64,000 nt of DNA from Coptis chinensis (GCA_015680905.1 CM027378.1:57127501-57191500); one strand, 5' to 3'. Counted from the first letter of the stretch, positions 11,900-23,401 are shown. The notes: generated from the letters alone by a model not told the origin. Translations and numbers: made by a program.

Positions 11900-12319
11900 A
11901 CTATCTATACCAAAAAAAAAAATGTGTGAAAATGGTTACAATCGGAGTGTCGCGCAAATTTATTTTCACATTGTCGCACAACAATGTTAAGCCACTCTAT
12001 AGCCTTTAGGGACAGAAATAGACAACAAAGAAGTAGCAAAGGACTTGACAGAGGGAGGTAAGTGATCATATGAAACATAATGAGAAATTGGATACCTCTG
12101 TTTATTATGTGTGCAATGTCAAACACATTTTCTCTCAACAATAGGAGGAGCAGTACTTTTTTTATCAAGTGTGCACTGCCGAGCAACTTTTCTTTGAGCA
12201 ATGGGTAGATCAATACTAGCAATGGAAGTGAGAGGTTGGTCGGCATTAGTGGGGTGCAGCGAAGAAGTCCTCTCTACTTGCGGGGGTACATCAAATTGCT
12301 GATCATCATTGATACTCAC
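11900..12319 (-). pseudogene. Ty1/copia fragment between integrase and reverse transcriptase
   Basis: On the minus strand a broken frame gives RYPISHYVSYDHLPPSVKSF, then a decayed stretch in the place of the copia (Y/A)-x-EA-x-x-H-x-x-W-x-x-AM motif. This matches the linker just before copia reverse transcriptase (compare the usual 'YPLSNYVSY...LSP...F' wording). Stops interrupt it. Only this short piece is recognisable, and the downstream RT is absent. Confidence 0.5.
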
Positions 12320-12759
12320 TATTTCTTCTGGTGATGGTTCATGTGGTTCATCACTATCCGTTATTCTATGGAGGCATAAAATACCTTTTCAATGTGGCTA
12401 AAGGTAGGGTGAGTGTTGAACTTTACGTGAAGTACCACATGCAGAATTGAGAATTCATTTTACCAAAAAAGAAGACAAGAAAAGGGTCCAGAGGACCAAT
12501 TTCAGGAGAAAACAACTCTAGAGAACACCATTTTTTTTAGTAACTAACAAGAACAAATTCCAGCATAAAGTAACCTACGAACCCACGATTTTAATTTTAG
12601 TAACCCTTAAGGATAAAATAAGTTGGCCCGGCCTTTTTACTTTTTTTAAAATACCAATTTTACCTCTCCGTGTTATCATAGATATAATTATATAAAGCAT
12701 ATAATTTTTTTTAATACCAGTTTCACTCCTCTGTGTTATGTTTATAAAGCAGAGAAATT
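12320..12759. other. No gene; diverged repeat shared with about 33516-33720
   Basis: Non-coding. The words GAGGCATAAAATACC, CAATGTGG and GTGTTGAACTTTAC (about 12370-12450) recur in the same order near 33520-33690, so an old dispersed repeat is present in both places. Confidence 0.45.
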
Positions 12760-13185
12760 TGGTGATTGTTCATACCCAAATAGGTGAACATACCTCATAC
12801 ACTATGTTGTTGTATGAACAATGATTGTTTATAGCTCATGTTGAGGTATGAACAGTGATTGTGCATAGCTCATGTTGAAGTATGAACAATGATTGTTTAT
12901 AGCTCATGTTGATGTATGAATAGTATTGGTGTATGATTATTCATACCCCAAATAAGTATGAACAATGATTGTTCATACCCCAAATAGGTGTTCTTACTGA
13001 TTATACATTATATTGATGTACGAACAATGATTGAACAATGATTGTTCATAGCTCATGTTGAGGTATGAACAATAATTGTTCATACGAATTAATTGTTCAT
13101 AGCTCATGTTTTGAGGTATAAACAATCAATATTCATAATTGTTTATAGCTCATGTTTGAGGTATGAACAACATTGATGTATGAAC
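12760..13185. repeat. Left part of a palindromic ~34-bp minisatellite
   Basis: The unit reads roughly GTATGAACAATGATTGTTTA followed by TAGCTCATGTTGAG, repeated imperfectly. GTATGAACAAT and ATTGTTCATAC are reverse complements, so each unit can fold on itself. The array continues at 14546-14945 after the inserted hAT element. Confidence 0.75.
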
Positions 13186-14545
13186 TAGGGGTGGGCAATG
13201 GGCCGGGTCGGGCTAGCCCGGCCCTAAACATTTAAAGCCCTTCAAATATTAGGGCGGCGAGATTCCCCGGCCTAAAATCAAGATATAGGGCGGGCCGGGG
13301 CCGGTCACAAGTCTAAATCTCAAGCTCGACCCGACCCTAGCCCTTTAAGGGCTTTAGGGTCGGGCTTTAGGGCCGGGCTTTAGGGTTAGGGCTTTAGGGG
13401 GCCTTTGGCTTTAGGCCGGGCCTATATATTTTTTTTTTACTACATCAGTTTAAAACTCATTTATATTACAAAATGTACAATAATCTACAAACTCAAAGTC
13501 CAACCAATCTAGTAATAATCATGAATAAGTCCAAAAATTTAAAATGCACATCCACAATCTAATGAACTGAAGTACATCGAGAGTTCGAAATTTGTTCTTC
13601 CTTGTACTCAAACCTCACTAAAATTACATTTAACATTGAAATACATAGACAAATAATTATATTATCATTTTAAAGGAAGAAGTAATAGATATAAAGAAGA
13701 AACATAATAGTTTTGGTTAAGGGTCATGGAAGTTGTTAAACTATTTGTAATATCATAAATTATTTCTATAATAGATTCAAACAAATATAATATTACATTT
13801 CTTCTAATTTAAAAGTGATTCAAGCTTTGTATATGGAAATGAAAATATTGGCTTTTGAACAAGTGATGGAGAAAGGTTTGAGATTACAAATGTCATTTTT
13901 CTGACAAAGGGTGTTTTTTGGTTTCTATGTTACAAATGTCTGCTCTGTATTTTGCTTTAATGGTGTGAAAGGAAACTTTTAGTTTTAGACTTGACTTGGA
14001 TGTGAATAAAAATATAATTTATAAGAAATAAGTGAGAAAAGAAATTGAGAATAATAAGTTATGGACTTTGACTTGATGATCAAAGGAATAAAGTCTTATT
14101 TTTTATTGGGCTAGTGCTCATTGTTCTTCATGGCTGCTAAGTTGACAAGTTTTTGTTATATAAGACAAGTTATTGGAAGTACCCTTGGGTGTAAGTGATA
14201 AATTACAAAGGACAATGTTATTTTAATTGAAAATATTTAACAAAGAGTTGGACAATTATGGTATGTGTATTTATAGTGAAAGTGTGAAACAGGGCCGGTT
14301 AGGGCTTGGTTAGGGCTTGGTTAGGGCTTGGTTAGGGTCGGGTTAGGGTCGGGCTAATGAGGGCTGAATTAGGGTCGGGCCTATGTTTTAGAATCTTAGC
14401 CCTAGCCCTGCCCTAGAAGGCATTAGGGCCGGGCCCGGCCCGGCCCTAAACTCTGTGAGGGCTTTAGTTGTGAGGGCTTTATAGGGCTTAGGGTCGGGTC
14501 GGTCAGGGCCGGGTTAGGGTCGTTAGGGCCAAATTCCCACCCCTA
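13186..14545. mobile_element. Non-autonomous hAT transposon, 1360 bp
   Basis: The ends are TAGGGGTGGG and CCCACCCCTA, a 10-bp terminal inverted repeat of the type known from plant hAT elements. The 8-base GTATGAAC flanks both sides (13178-13185 and 14546-14553), the diagnostic hAT target-site length. Subterminal zones are packed with GGGCC, CCCGGCC and GGGCTTTAGGG words on both sides of an AT-rich core (about 13440-14280). No transposase is present, so it depends on one supplied elsewhere. Confidence 0.93.
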
Positions 14546-14945
14546 GTATGAACAGTGATTATTCATATCCCAAATAGGTGTTCTTTCTAATCATACTTTA
14601 TGTTGAGGTATGAATAGTGAAAATGAGCTATAAACAACATAACTCATATTGAAATATGAACATTGATTGTTCATAGCTCATGTTGATATATGAATCTCAA
14701 ATAGGTAATACGAACAATTAATATTTATACGTCATGTTTGATGTATGAACAGTGATTGTTCATACTCTAAATAGGTGTGAACAATAATTGTTCATACTTC
14801 AATAAGTGTTTTTACTGATTATACATTATGTTAAGGTATGAACAATGATACTCTAAATAGGTGTGAACAATAATTGTTCATACTTCAATAAGTGTTCTTA
14901 CTGATCATACATTATGTTGAGGTATGAATAATGATTGTTCAACTA
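14546..14945. repeat. Right part of the palindromic minisatellite
   Basis: The same TATGAACA...TTGTTCATA units as at 12760-13185 resume directly after the hAT element and fade out by about 14945. Two near-identical 60-70 base segments (about 14757-14830 and 14845-14905) suggest recent local duplication. Confidence 0.7.
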
Positions 14946-15061
14946 TATACACCGGGTCGTTTTGGTTGGGCTGGACCGTTTATTATTTCGCATCAAGAGT
15001 ATACTTGATCTTTCATCTACCTAAGCCGTTTTTATTTCGCGTCAAGAACACACTTGATCTT

Positions 15062-15680
15062 TCATCTATCTAGTCCTTGTGAGTGATTAAAAAAACAAAT
15101 AGTGTCAAGAGTTAATTTTTCGGCCTCGAGAGTCACTCCCGGAAAAAAGGAATATAAAGCTTTCTGAGCAGTAGGTTCTACAGCAGAAACTATCTTACTC
15201 TCTACAAAGGATGTATCTTTAGAAATACAGCCAGTCCCTACATGAGATTTATCCTCGTCAGAATGTTCCAAGAGAGATGATACGCAATCTCTATCACAAG
15301 CTCATGGACCTACTGAAGGTGATCACAGTATTCCGGCATTAACCACACTCAAGGTCTCATTTGTGCGTGGATCACAATTGACACGAGTAAGCTGATCCAG
15401 ATCAAGTAGACACTCACTTGTTCTTGACGATCCTAATGGAAAAGCAAAAAACAAAACAGAGGAGTCCAATATGTAAACAAAGTTGTGGGAGAAAAACAAA
15501 TTAAGAATCTAGAATCTAGAAATCTGATGCAAGAATATGGAATGCTAGGTCATGGTGAGTTAAACATCATCTTCAATTCAAATGTTGTTCTCACCTGCAT
15601 CTGCATCTTTCAACCGAGCCAAAAGATGCAGGCCTGGCGTGGTAACTGGAGGTCTCTTCTTTGAATTTCTCTCTACTCCC
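15062..15680 (-). pseudogene. Two exons of an unidentified host gene, with in-frame stops
   Basis: I do not recognise the gene, but the structure is exon-like. On the minus strand a coding stretch ends at 15595 (PPVTTPGLHLLARLKDADA) before a GTGAG donor. A second exon begins at 15432 after a CATTAG acceptor and continues in the same frame down to 15062. It reads LLDLDQLTRVNCDPRTNETL, then SLLEHSDEDKSHVG and FFPGVTLEAEKLTLDTICFF. Two TGA codons interrupt the second exon near 15325 and 15305. Both sit where CGA would fit, as expected from methylcytosine decay. The amino-acid composition and joined frames argue for a real gene remnant; its identity is open. Confidence 0.5.
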
Positions 15681-16436
15681 GATTAGGCCTATAAAGAAAA
15701 GTGCTAGGATATTGTCCCCAACAAAGATCCTGCATAGATTCGCCAAATAGCATCCTTGTACATGTACACGAAATGGATAAAGATATGCTTATCTCTACAC
15801 TATATGATAGCCGGGTTTGTAGGAACCACACTTCTCAACCGAACAGTGTATTTCTAATCTCTCAATTTTAAGATTTTAGAACCACCTCCCTACATTTATT
15901 TAAATTATATCTCTCCTATTTATTAATTATAATTGGCTCCCTAATCTCTATTAAAATTGAACCACCTCCTTCTTCAATAATTTTAGGATAGTCTTCTTAA
16001 TTTAAAAGCTAAAATTTATGTATAGGAATTGTATATCTTTCCCATTTTTAGAAAATTATTTTTCTTTTCTTAGTGAGAGATTTACAAAAAATTGTTTCTC
16101 TTTAGTTTTTTTTTAACAATTTTCATTTTAGTTCTTTACAACTTGGCGAACTGATGCGTAGCACAAGACACATGCTAGTTGCACAAATAAAAAAAAATCC
16201 ATAACGTTAAAGACACTTAATTTACTTAGACTAGATATCTCTAGATAGCCAGGCACAGTTCTCAACAGAACAGTATATTTCTAATCTTTCTATTTTAAAA
16301 TTTTAGAACCACCTCCTTTAATTACTCTAATCAGCTTTCTTTTTTTTTAAATATTTTACAAAAAACTCTATCACTTTATTGAAATTAGAAATAGTTTCAT
16401 ATTATTTAAAATAATTTAGAAAACTTCATTCATATC
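15681..16436. other. No gene; diverged repeat in two copies
   Basis: Non-coding. Related sequence occurs at about 15806-15900 and 16233-16320. Both contain GATAGCC, a CAACnGAACAGT word, TATTTCTAATCT and TTTTAGAACCACCTCC. No terminal structure is visible. Confidence 0.45.
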
Positions 16437-16904
16437 ACTAAAATTATATTCAACCCCTCCTAATATTTTTATATTATTTTTTAGATTAGAACTAGAATTC
16501 AAAAATTCATACTATCCAAAAAATGTTAGAGCTACAGGTTTAAAGGCTTGAAAAAACACCAATGCTTATCACGGTTTGCATACTTGTTACTGAAAAGTGG
16601 AAGAGTCATTTTAACAGTTTCTCTACGGCAAAATACTGATGTTTGAAGATTATCTGATTACTAGCCATGCACTAAAATTATATTCAACCCCTCATAATAT
16701 TTTTATATTATTTTTTAGATTAGAACTAGAATTCAAAAATTCATACTATCCAAAAAATGTTAGAGCTACAGGTTTAAAGGCTTGAAAAAACACCAATGCT
16801 TATCACGGTTTGCATACTTGTTACTGAAAAGTGAAAGAGTCTTTTTAACAATTTCTCTACGGCAAAATACTGATGTTTGAAGATTATCTGATTACTAGCC
16901 ATGC
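16437..16904. repeat. Tandem duplication, 2 x 234 bp
   Basis: 16437-16670 and 16671-16904 are directly adjacent copies of the same length. Each starts ACTAAAATTATATTC and ends ACTAGCCATGC. I count four base differences between them, so the duplication is recent compared with the surrounding repeats. It codes for nothing recognisable. Confidence 0.92.
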
Positions 16905-16978
16905 AGCCCGACCTGTGGCGGGCCTGTTTATTCTTAAACCCATCATGTCTGGCCTATATTTAAGGGAAGCACTTGGAA

Positions 16979-17070
16979 GTTTAACATATCCATATCTATT
17001 AACTAATACATATCCATATCTATTAACTAATACATATCCATATCCAATAACTAATACATATCAATTAACT
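16979..17070. repeat. Short tandem repeat, ~24-bp unit
   Basis: The unit CATATCCATATCTATTAAC plus TAATA is repeated about three times, with a degenerate fourth copy. It begins about 75 bases after the 234-bp duplication. Confidence 0.7.
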
Positions 17071-17876
17071 AATCTATTGTTTTTTAGAATTTGTTTTTTT
17101 TTATCCCATGCGTACATTTGAAATAATGAAATAATGCGTAGCTTTGTTTTTTGTTTTAGCATAACACATGAAAGGACAATTTTAATTTATATTAAATTAG
17201 AGAGCAGGCAAAATTCTGGGTTAGTTTGGTAAGAAGGCAAGTAATTATTTTTCAAATAGGGACTATTTTAAAAACTTTGCTGATGTGGCTCACTATGAGC
17301 ATCTTGGGAGAAACCGATATTAATATAGGTAGCATTCCATACTAAAATCACATAATACATAACTGAAGGGACTTAAAAAGGGAGAAAAAGTACAGGTTAA
17401 TTTGAAGTTTTTGAACAGATACACACAATGAGATTGTACACGTATGTAAGAATAATATAGTACGTCTATTAGTAGTAGTTTAGTACCACTTTCAAACATA
17501 ATTTCTAACAGAAAACTTTATTTATCTAACCAGAACTAACAAATAGTTCAATCTGAATTTAATACGTTCCCCAGGATACCTAAGTCCAATGAATCCACTG
17601 TCCTGATTAGCAGAGGCAAAGTATTAGTAGTGCTGACAAATTCAACATATCCATGCGGATGAATTGACAACCGATTAGATACCATTTTTTTCTTATGAAT
17701 TAGGTTTTATTTAACCATTTATAATTCCTTTTCATAAAACTTGAGCATCGAGTTTTAGCACAAGTTCTGAAGCCCCAAAACTTACAAAAGAACACCAAAA
17801 AGCTACTGGCGATGTTCTCTTCAATTCAGATGAACCAAAAACCATGAGCACCACTTGGGTTGTAAAATTAAATTAC
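17071..17876. other. No gene seen
   Basis: This is AT-rich non-coding sequence without recognisable protein or element ends. Confidence 0.45.
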
Positions 17877-18024
17877 CTATCATCCCAATCTGATTTGATG
17901 CTATGTAAATGATAAAAAACAGGTAACGAATCCTTCTGCTTAACTTCCACCTCACGAACAGGGACCTTTTCAGTTTCAAACTCTCCACCAGTGTAACCGT
18001 TAGTAAACTTTCCTTTCACTAGCC
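17877..18024 (-). pseudogene. Exon-like segment of an unidentified gene
   Basis: On the minus strand, an acceptor-like ATCCCAAG precedes 18024 and a donor-like GTAATT follows 17877. The 148 bases between are open in one frame and give KGKFTNGYTGGEFETEK, VPVREVEVKQKD and LPVFYHLHSIKSDWDD. The composition looks like a conserved soluble protein, but I do not recognise it. It does not match the expected C-terminus of the adjacent methyltransferase pseudogene. It may be a single exon left by another gene, or part of a gene whose other exons I missed. Confidence 0.4.
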
Positions 18025-18596
18025 CTTGGGATAAACCAACACACTAAAGAAAATCTACCAAAGAGGGAAAAAAAAATGGTGAAGGAATCGTCAAACTGAA
18101 GCAAACTACACACAGGCAGCTCAGAACTTAGATCCAAGCTTACTACCTTAGATTTCTGCCATATGGGTACCCTACCAGATCTGCACCTCTGCATTTGAGA
18201 GATACCAGTGTGGTCTTTCATAGGATTTTACTCCGTATATAAGAAGTCTAGCTACCCAGCAGTCAACTTTTGCAAGTTCAACGGAGGACAAGAAAATTAT
18301 ACAGGAAACTAATGACTCCTTTCAGGATCCAAATATGGTTTTGCCAAACCTGGCCAGTGATGAGTAATGACCATTCACAATACCACAAATGCCGAAAGAA
18401 CGAAAATTTTGGGTCTATAGTTTAATTCAGAAAGAGGAACTGCCTTCCTACAAAACTGGTGCAACTGTGCAAGTACGATAAACTATTCTATTACACGTTT
18501 TTTCAACTACAAGACTGACCAATATTTCTTTACAACCATCAAATTCTATAGCTAAAGTGTCTTAGTGAAGGAGAAGCACAACTTACAGCCTCCAGC

Positions 18597-20250
18597 TATA
18601 AGAAAATGCACAGAGAAGCTTGCGCTGCTCCTTTCAGAGATTGAAGTGGAGACTGATCCTTCTTGTACGCTGTATAGCATCAAACTCAGCTTGCTCCCAA
18701 ATATACTGTAGTGGAAGATTATAACAACTAGATGGAGTATCAAAACAACAAAACATAATACTTTTTTATGGTAGTCGCTATATTGAAGCTTGAACATAAA
18801 ATGGGTGAAATAACTAGCTCTGGGTAAAGTATGACTATCATACAAAGTGTTGTTGCCAACAGTTTCGTTCTTCAGCCAACTTGGTTAGCTCCTGCTCAAT
18901 GAACGAAAGAATACAAAGTGTTCCTTTTATTTGGTGGCTAGGACAACGTTGAGGTGCACAATGATACCAACATAGGTCAAATGCTTGGACGTTTGGATTT
19001 GTGGGTTCAGTTGGATATTCCAACATGGGACGATAACTAACCACCAATAATAAGTTTTAATAACAAGTTCCAAGAAAAATTATGCAAAAACAGCTTACAA
19101 TGAAATTTGGGAATTTCCACTGAAGATGTATCTCGCGCTCTGATGACGTACCTCCATATACATCCTACATCCATCACAAATATTCCACTCCTTCTGGACA
19201 ACGAAGTAAGAACATGCTTGAAATACAATACTACCTCTGAACACTTATGAAGGCAACAACAGCTATAATTGAAGGTGCAGACAATGTCCCTTGCAGGTAA
19301 AGGAGAGTTCTTCAAGAGCCCATCATCAAATGCACTACTAGGAACCTCATCCTTGGAAGATTCTTGTGGTGTAGTTTCCGAACAGCCTTCATTCTCACCC
19401 AATGTCCATTATTACTGAGATCGTGGAGCTTAAGTTTGACTCTTTTAACTTCCATAGGTTCCGAAACATTCCAATGAAACAGGGATATTCTGGAATACAC
19501 ATCTGCCCCAATCTTATTGACATTATTCTCCAAGCACCAGGTAAGTGCCTCAAGGTCCAAATCAACGCCAACAGCAGTTCGTCGAGGATCAGTGCAGAGC
19601 CATTCTGTACTGAAGAACATATAGGAAAGAGTTACATGGGGTGTCTAAAATAATAAAGGAGGTGAAGGTAAATCTTTTGTATTGATCCTAAAGACTATAT
19701 AAGTAGATCTTTTTTATTCTATTTTTTTTTTCCAGCAGTAATATAAGGGGCATTCTTAAAAGTCATGTGTATTCATTCTATATGTGCTGCATTTTAAGGG
19801 TATATAAGTTGCTATTGTCATTCGAATTCAACAGAGATTAATTTTGACTGACCCAGAAGCTATGAAAGAATTAAGTCAATAGAAACTAACTATAACACAA
19901 AATATAGTTTCTCATTTCATAAAACATGAAGCCAAAAAGCTATCAACACTTCAACACACACACAGAAATAAAGTCGCCCATTGCATAGAATACACTAAAC
20001 ACGCTTTCCATTTCAGATTAAAAATGCACCCATTCCCCTTGGAAAAATAATGCACAACTACATGCATCTTATTAGAAAGAGGGGTTGAAGTATTATTATA
20101 CCTGAGAAGAGCAGTACCACAAAAATCTTCTTGAAAATGTAGAGGAACTCTCTCTCCAAAATACATCAGAAAGAACTTCAAATAACTTATCTTCGCTGAC
20201 AGTCTGCAGAGAAGAGGAAATTCCAGCTTCTTATCTTTCAAGCTCTGAAA
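18597..20250 (-). pseudogene. Class I SAM-dependent methyltransferase pseudogene
   Basis: Three exons with splice sites can be followed on minus: about 20250-20102, 19609-19099 and 18705-18597. Exon 1 ends with YFGERVPLHFQEDFCGTALL, the glycine-rich SAM-binding motif. Exon 2 begins TEWLCTDPRRTAVGVDLDLE, the acidic second motif, and later gives ARDIVCTFNYSCCCLHK and VVLYFKHVL. Exon 3 gives YIWEQAEFDAIQRT. Lesions are several. A 2-base loss sits before ISYLKFF in exon 1. A frame change lies near 19410 in exon 2. A 7-base tandem duplication (TACATCC at 19159-19165 and 19166-19172 on plus) shifts the frame after GIFVMD. A TGA interrupts exon 3. The family is the plant-type uncharacterised methyltransferase with an EDFCGTALL motif. 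The final exon was not found. Confidence 0.8.
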
Positions 20251-20881
20251 TTTTAAAAGAATTCTTCTACAGCTGAGAGGAATATGCCTACATAAAGTTC
20301 TCCTGCGTAAGATGCTGCCACCCAACAACACCACTAACACATTTACAGTTTGACAAGTTTAAGGCTTCAAGCTTCCTCTTTAGCTTATTTGTCCACCGCA
20401 ATTCAACTTCAGATTATCAATTAGTACATATAACAAACTGTGAAATATAAGAATAAACTTGACAATACAAGCATCATTGCTTGTTCCAAGCAGTAGCTAA
20501 TATGATCCCTAGTAAACTTGGAACTGACTTTAAACAACTAAAAAGTAAGTAACATCTGCATCAAAATCATATGTATAGAAACGGAGAGCTACAGAGTTGA
20601 AAGTGTAGAAACAAGTTCCCGACCCATACAGAACCGAAGCTATACATTCTAGGTATTCATGCAATTTCAAATCCATACTTAGAAAAAAAAAAACTCGTTA
20701 TCAAAATAGTTACAGCTAATAAGCAGTCTCTCATGCCGAGCTAATAAATTAAAATACTTCCGCAACAGACCAGAAGGAATCACAAAAGCTGCTAATAAAA
20801 AGTAAGACAACGCATAAAAGAACATTACAGTCTGTTCACCAATCATTAAGATAAATCCCTAATTTAGTTTATCTGAAGTTG
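20251..20881. other. Intergenic; probable 3' untranslated region of CBF5
   Basis: Non-coding sequence between the methyltransferase relic and the CBF5 stop codon. The part next to 20882 lies downstream of CBF5 on the minus strand and should hold its 3' untranslated region. I cannot place the polyadenylation site. Confidence 0.45.
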
Positions 20882-22687
20882 TTACTCTGCCTCTTTGTCC
20901 TTTTTCTTTTCCTTCTTTTTCTTCTTTTCACTTTTGTCTACCGCTTCTGCAGTACCATTACTACCATCCTCCACCTCTTTGCTCTTCTTCTTCTTTTTCT
21001 TCTTCTCGGACTTGTCCTCATCAGAAGATCCAGCTTCACCCTTCTCTTTGCTCTTTGTCTTCTTCTTCTTCTCAGACTTCTCCACATCAGGCGAAGCAGC
21101 TTCACCATTCTCTTTGGCCTTCTTCTTTTTCTTCTTCTCTTTCTTCTCTGAAGTAACTGTTTCCACAAGTTCCTCTCCTTCCTCCTTCCCCTTTTTCAGA
21201 ACAGTCTCCTCGGCTTCTTCGACTTTAATTTTCTTTGTAGGAACAGGAGCAGGGCTCGCATTGTTATCCTCTGTCTTTGGGGCTTCACCGTCATCTTCAT
21301 CCTTATGCTTCCTCTTCTTTTTCTTCTCCTCCACAACAGTAACCTCCCCCTTTGCAGGTATTGGCTCAGTCGCAGCAGCATGACCTGCAACCATAGTATC
21401 ACCTCCAGTTGGGAGAACTACATTCCTCGACCACTCAGCAGGGGTCTTCTCATTTGGCTTCCCATGCTTATCTAGTAATCCCTCAGCAACCATCTTTTTC
21501 TTCATTGAAGCCCTGGGACCCAGACCCCACTTCCTGGGATATGTATCTCTGTCCATGACCACCCTCTTGATCTTTGCCACAACACCGTGATCACAGGTCG
21601 CCATAACTGCAGTAGTCATCTCAGCTATACCAAGAGCAATAGCCTCACCCTTAGTTGTCATCAGCACAACCTCTTCCCCATTTTCAATCTCATTTTCAAA
21701 CCTCAACAGGCCAGGAATCATCAACTTAGCACCATAACAAATAGCATTCACCGCAGAATCCTTAACAACCAATCTCTTATAACTAGTCAACAAAACCTCA
21801 AGCGGCATAATAACACGCCGAAGATAATTCTCATCTCTATTATTATCAAAAACCCACTGCGCATCCATAACATCATGCATAGTAACCATATTATCCTTCT
21901 CACCCATAATCCCAGACCTAACTCTCCTCAACTCTTGCATATGTCCACCAACACCCAACAACAAACCCAAATGAACACACATAGTCCTAACATACGTCCC
22001 AGCCTCACACGAAATCCAAAACACAATCAAGTGTTTATCAGCATCATACTCAAGTAACTTACTCTCATAAATAGTCCTTATCCTCAACTGCCTCTTAACC
22101 GCAGAAATAAGTGGGGGACGCTGGAAAACCGCCCCAGTAAGCGTCTCCAACGCCCTGGCAACTTTACTCACATCGGGCACAGCCGAATGAAGTCTAGCAA
22201 TGCAAACATACTCTTTCCCAGCACCCTGTTGCGATTTAACTAAACGAGTAGCACGGTCAATACAAACAATTAAATTTCCAGTAACTTTAGGATCTAGTGT
22301 ACCACTATGACCAGTTTTCTCGCAACGTAATAAACGTTTAATCCAAGCAACAACTTCATGTGATGATGGGTTTGCAGGTTTGTCAAGGTTAATAACACCA
22401 TACCTTATGTACAGTTCCAGTGGCCGTTTCAAAGGGGAGAAACCAGATGGGAGTGGTGTGTAATGACCGGTTCGAACGTTTAGCCGGTCATAGTTTTTGA
22501 GTAGTATTGGCCATTGTGATGTGTCTAGTGTTGGTGTGAAACTTTGAGGCTTGATCAGATAATCGTTTTGTTTTGGTGTGTCCACGATGGGTACTAGAGC
22601 TGTTGTTGTTGTTTCAGTTTGGTCTTGTTCTTTGGTTTTGGTTTTGTTCTTCTTCTTCTTTGAATGGGCGAGTTCAACGTCAGACAT
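20882..22687 (-). CDS. CBF5: H/ACA snoRNP pseudouridine synthase, CBF5/dyskerin (NAP57)
   Basis: This intact 601-codon intronless gene encodes the catalytic subunit of H/ACA snoRNPs. These convert uridine to pseudouridine in rRNA and snRNA, act in the nucleolus, and take part in telomerase RNA biogenesis. A lysine-rich nuclear signal opens the protein. A dyskerin-type DKCLD region follows (about 46-104), then the TruB catalytic domain with [11 protein letters not shown], whose catalytic aspartate is D132. [17 protein letters not shown] lies at about 223-239. A PUA RNA-binding domain spans about 305-380. The tail from about 450 alternates KSEKKKK blocks with acidic stretches, as in plant and yeast homologs. 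The ATG at 22687 fits the family N-terminus. Absence of introns is also known for the Arabidopsis gene. It is the only intact host gene in the window. Confidence 0.97.
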   Translation of the reverse strand: MSDVELAHSKKKKNKTKTKEQDQTETTTTALVPIVDTPKQNDYLIKPQSFTPTLDTSQWPILLKNYDRLNVRTGHYTPLPSGFSPLKRPLELYIRYGVINLDKPANPSSHEVVAWIKRLLRCEKTGHSGTLDPKVTGNLIVCIDRATRLVKSQQGAGKEYVCIARLHSAVPDVSKVARALETLTGAVFQRPPLISAVKRQLRIRTIYESKLLEYDADKHLIVFWISCEAGTYVRTMCVHLGLLLGVGGHMQELRRVRSGIMGEKDNMVTMHDVMDAQWVFDNNRDENYLRRVIMPLEVLLTSYKRLVVKDSAVNAICYGAKLMIPGLLRFENEIENGEEVVLMTTKGEAIALGIAEMTTAVMATCDHGVVAKIKRVVMDRDTYPRKWGLGPRASMKKKMVAEGLLDKHGKPNEKTPAEWSRNVVLPTGGDTMVAGHAAATEPIPAKGEVTVVEEKKKKRKHKDEDDGEAPKTEDNNASPAPVPTKKIKVEEAEETVLKKGKEEGEELVETVTSEKKEKKKKKKAKENGEAASPDVEKSEKKKKTKSKEKGEAGSSDEDKSEKKKKKKKSKEVEDGSNGTAEAVDKSEKKKKKEKKKDKEAE

Positions 22688-22800
22688 TTTTTTTTAGGGT
22701 TTGAGTGAGTGAGGGAGAAAATGGAGAAGGGTTTTGGGAATTAGTTTTCGTTTGGAATTTATATGGAGAGAAGGTAAGCAAAATTAGGGTTTAGGGTTTT
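22688..22800 (-). promoter_or_regulatory. CBF5 5' region with telo-box motifs
   Basis: Reading upstream of the CBF5 start on minus, CAAACCCTAA lies within about 15 bases of the ATG (22693-22701) and AAAACCCTAAACCCTAATTT lies at 22781-22800. AAACCCTA telo-boxes are known promoter elements of plant translation and ribosome-biogenesis genes. A TATA-like CATATAAATT occurs at about 22755-22764. A pyrimidine-rich leader with CACTCACTCAAACCC lies between. The transcription start itself is inferred, not seen. Confidence 0.6.
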
Positions 22801-23362
22801 TGAGATTTTAGCAAGTTTGGACCGTTGATATTTGTTAATGTAGAGTTTCTTTAGTTCTAGAAAGATCGACGGCTTGGAAGATGGGATCACTGTTGGAATT
22901 CTAGTCGGCTTTTGATGTAGTCGACTATATATAGGCTGACACTGACTCCCCACACTAATTATCATTGATTCGTCTCGAGATTGTGCTTTTGTATTTGGAT
23001 GTTATGAACGGTATATAAGGGGGCATTTGTTTAGCAGTCAACATCTAGGAAATTATTTTGGTAACTGCAATTTTATTTGTGTGATATTATATTACGAAAC
23101 GTACAAACAGCCTTAAGACTAAGCTCAATGGTGCCATTATATATGAAGAAAATTGAGATCCAATGGCGTGTTATCCCACTATTCCGCTATCGCTATTATT
23201 TTACCCATTTAGTCTGCACGCTAGTATAAGTGGCGGGTAGAAATTTGGTTCAACATTTCCACACGCGGACTCACAATCACTCACAATAGTGGCTAGAAAC
23301 CAAAGTTGACCAAATTTTATTTTGAAAGTATTTAGTTTGGCCAATTACATTTCTATCTTACA

Positions 23363-23401
<39 letters not shown>

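Noticed and set aside
13186-14545. Interstitial telomere tract (TTTAGGG words)
   Set aside because: The words are irregularly spaced, mixed with GGGCCGGG, and confined to the subterminal zones of a hAT element with a clear target duplication.
20895-21383. Plus-strand phenylalanine/serine-rich frame opposite CBF5
   Set aside because: It is the complement of the lysine-rich CBF5 tail; the composition follows from AAG/GAA codons read backwards.
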